Assembly (NCBI GenBank): GCA_019661745.1 | Contig: JAIFTM010000027.1 | Span: forward strand, 1 to 7,048 | Direction: 5' to 3' | Source: Mollicutes bacterium PWAP | GTDB taxonomy: Bacteria > Bacillota_I > Bacilli_A > Mycoplasmatales > Metamycoplasmataceae | Length of the DNA stretch: 7,048 bases | Shown: positions 5,622-7,048 of the stretch, piece by piece | How the letters are laid out: each line of letters opens with the position of its first letter | How positions within the stretch are numbered: the first letter of the stretch is position 1 | Notes under the pieces: model-generated | Databases searched by the model: none | Seen by the model: only the letters and a program-made list of their open reading frames with translations | What the model was told of the DNA's origin: nothing | Made by a program: the position numbers and the translations under genes

Positions 5622-7048
5622 ATGAAAACTAATAATAAAACAAAATATAAAAAACTTAATTTTGATGAAAAAATAAATCAAACTTTTAATAATAAATGAT
5701 ATGAAAAATCTTTTTTTAAAATGAGCATGTTCTTACTTTTGCCAGTTATCTTTGGATCAATATTAAATGTTACTGTTTCATTTGTTGATACTTTCGCAAT
5801 AACTCATTATGGAAAACAATCTGAAAACTTAACATCTGTTAGCACTGGCGGGGAAATTTTTTTTATTTTGCAAAGTATTGTTTTGGGAATTTCTAGTCTA
5901 TTTTCAATTTTTTATGCTCAATATTATGCTGCAAGAAAAAAAGAAAAATTTAAAGAAGTATTTAAATTAAACATAATTATTACAGTTACTTTAATTATTT
6001 TAGGTTCATTAATATTATTTTTATTTTCTGACCCCTTAACAAGTTTATTTATTCATAAAGGCGATGTTGCTGATGATGGTGGATTGTTTTCGATTGCTTA
6101 TCAAAATTCAATTACATATTTAAAAATAATGTCACTTTCTTACATATTTTTTGCAATTGGTACTCTTTTAGTTTTCCCATTAATTATGATGGGTAAAACT
6201 AAATATCAACTTTATCTTTCTTTAATTTCATTAATTATAAATATAATTTTAGACATCATTTTTATTTATGTTTTAGATTTGGGTGTTGAAGGTTGTGCAT
6301 GGGCAACTGTTGTTTCTTTTATTATTCAAAGTATTTTAGCTTTATGATTATTAATAAAAAATAAAGAATGAATGTTTATTGATTGAAGAATCTTTAATAT
6401 TACAAAAGATTTATTAAAAATGTCAGCCAAAAGATCTATATTTATTATTGGTAATACAACATTTTCAATTTCTTTGGTTATTCTAACAATTTTGAGTAGT
6501 GATGTTTATGGTTCTGATATTATAAAAGTTTTGGGAGTTTGTTATTCTATTGCTGGTATCTTTTACACAGCTTTTGATGCTGTTAAAAATGGAGTAAGAA
6601 TAATTATTGGCTATTCTTTGGGCAAAAGTGAATTTAGTAAAGCACAACTTTTTGCGAAAAAATTATCTTTTACTATTTTATTTATTGTTTTTTTATTTTC
6701 AATATTTGGTGTTGCTCTTGCTTTTGGTATGCCTTGACTTTTATTAAATAAAAAACAAGATATTTGAAATTCTATTTATTTAATATCTATTTTTGCCGTT
6801 ACTTTAATATTTGAAATTTTTTATATTTATTGATTTAGTATTCAAGAAGTTGGTGGACAAATAATTTGATCTATGATATTCAATCACTTTGTATATATTT
6901 GAATTATCGTTCCATTTTATGTTCTAAGTATTTATTTCTTTAAAACCAGTTTTATAAATGCTTCAATAATTAGAAGTTTATGGTCTATTCCAATTATGTT
7001 CATATCTTTTTACACATTTAAAAAGAATAAATGATTAAAAACAATTAA
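5622..7048 (+). CDS. MATE-family efflux transporter (3' end outside window)
   Basis: 475 residues are visible with TGA as Trp and the frame is still open at the window edge. The TAA in the last three bases is out of frame. MATE proteins export organic cations or drugs by Na+ or H+ antiport through two six-helix bundles. A charged tail (1-33) precedes helix 1. Helix 1 and what follows match the family: LPVIFGSILNVTVSFVDTF, then THYG and a Ser/Thr-Gly stretch, then ILQSIVLGISSLFSIFYAQYYAARK, comparable with the usual G..vLvAQy.GA.. segment. LGVEGCAWATVVSF (about residues 220-235) is the conserved G.xGaAxAT end of the first half. The second half starts near MSAKRSIFIIG and has YSIAGIFYTAFDAVKNGVRI and GYSLGK. 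Most MATE proteins are about 450-500 residues, so little should be missing. Substrate unknown. No SD; the start is chosen by promoter distance. Confidence 0.88.

Noticed and set aside
1464..5623. Minus-strand frames at 1464-1649, 2630-2851, 2986-3177, 3475-3696, 4096-4329 and 5381-5623
   Set aside because: Each lies opposite a well supported plus-strand gene, is low complexity, and lacks an SD.
7046..7048. TAA at the window end as the stop of the MATE gene
   Set aside because: It is out of frame. The MATE frame reads ACA ATT AA at the edge, so the gene is open.

Overview
The window comes from a very AT-rich Mollicutes genome (Mycoplasma or a close relative). Every long membrane-protein gene is interrupted by TGA codons that must be read as tryptophan (genetic code 4). 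With TGA as Trp, the short standard-code fragments join into single continuous proteins. Species cannot be fixed from the sequence.

Layout. (1) 1-39, minus strand: the first 13 codons of a gene leaving the window, with a good Shine-Dalgarno. Its first residues fit the start of a TrkA/KtrA K+ channel regulator, but too little is visible to name it. (2) 54-98: an 11-bp tandem repeat in the divergent intergenic region. (3) 147-1868: KtrB/TrkH-type K+ uptake subunit with four selectivity-filter loops and an unusual histidine-rich external loop, closed by a hairpin terminator that contains its stop codon. (4) 2012-2496: six tightly packed tRNA genes (Asn-GTT, Glu-TTC, Val-TAC, Thr-TGT, Lys-TTT, Leu-TAG), all with encoded CCA. 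(5) 2541-3011: compact TsaC/Sua5/YrdC threonylcarbamoyl-AMP synthase, which makes the t6A37 precursor for ANN-decoding tRNAs, three of which (Asn, Thr, Lys) lie just upstream. (6) 3056-5268: an MFS-like transporter overlapping by one base a membrane protein of unknown function, apparently one operon. (7) 5330-5569: a small UPF0154 (YneF-like) protein with a strong SD. (8) 5622 to the window end: a MATE-family exporter, open at its 3' end.

Expression logic. Four promoter-proximal genes (147, 2541, 3056, 5622) have an exact TATAAT 6-11 bases before the ATG and no SD, which predicts leaderless or nearly leaderless mRNAs. The internal operon gene and the small UPF0154 gene have clear SDs. Three of these promoters sit directly against the T-tract of the preceding terminator.

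For follow-up, the strongest points are the G3-T70 wobble in tRNA-Val (the alanine identity pair), the histidine-rich loop of KtrB with its in-frame duplication, the putative ktrA/ktrB divergent pair around the 11-bp repeat, and the coupled MFS plus orphan membrane protein pair. No mobile element, CRISPR array or clear pseudogene was seen.
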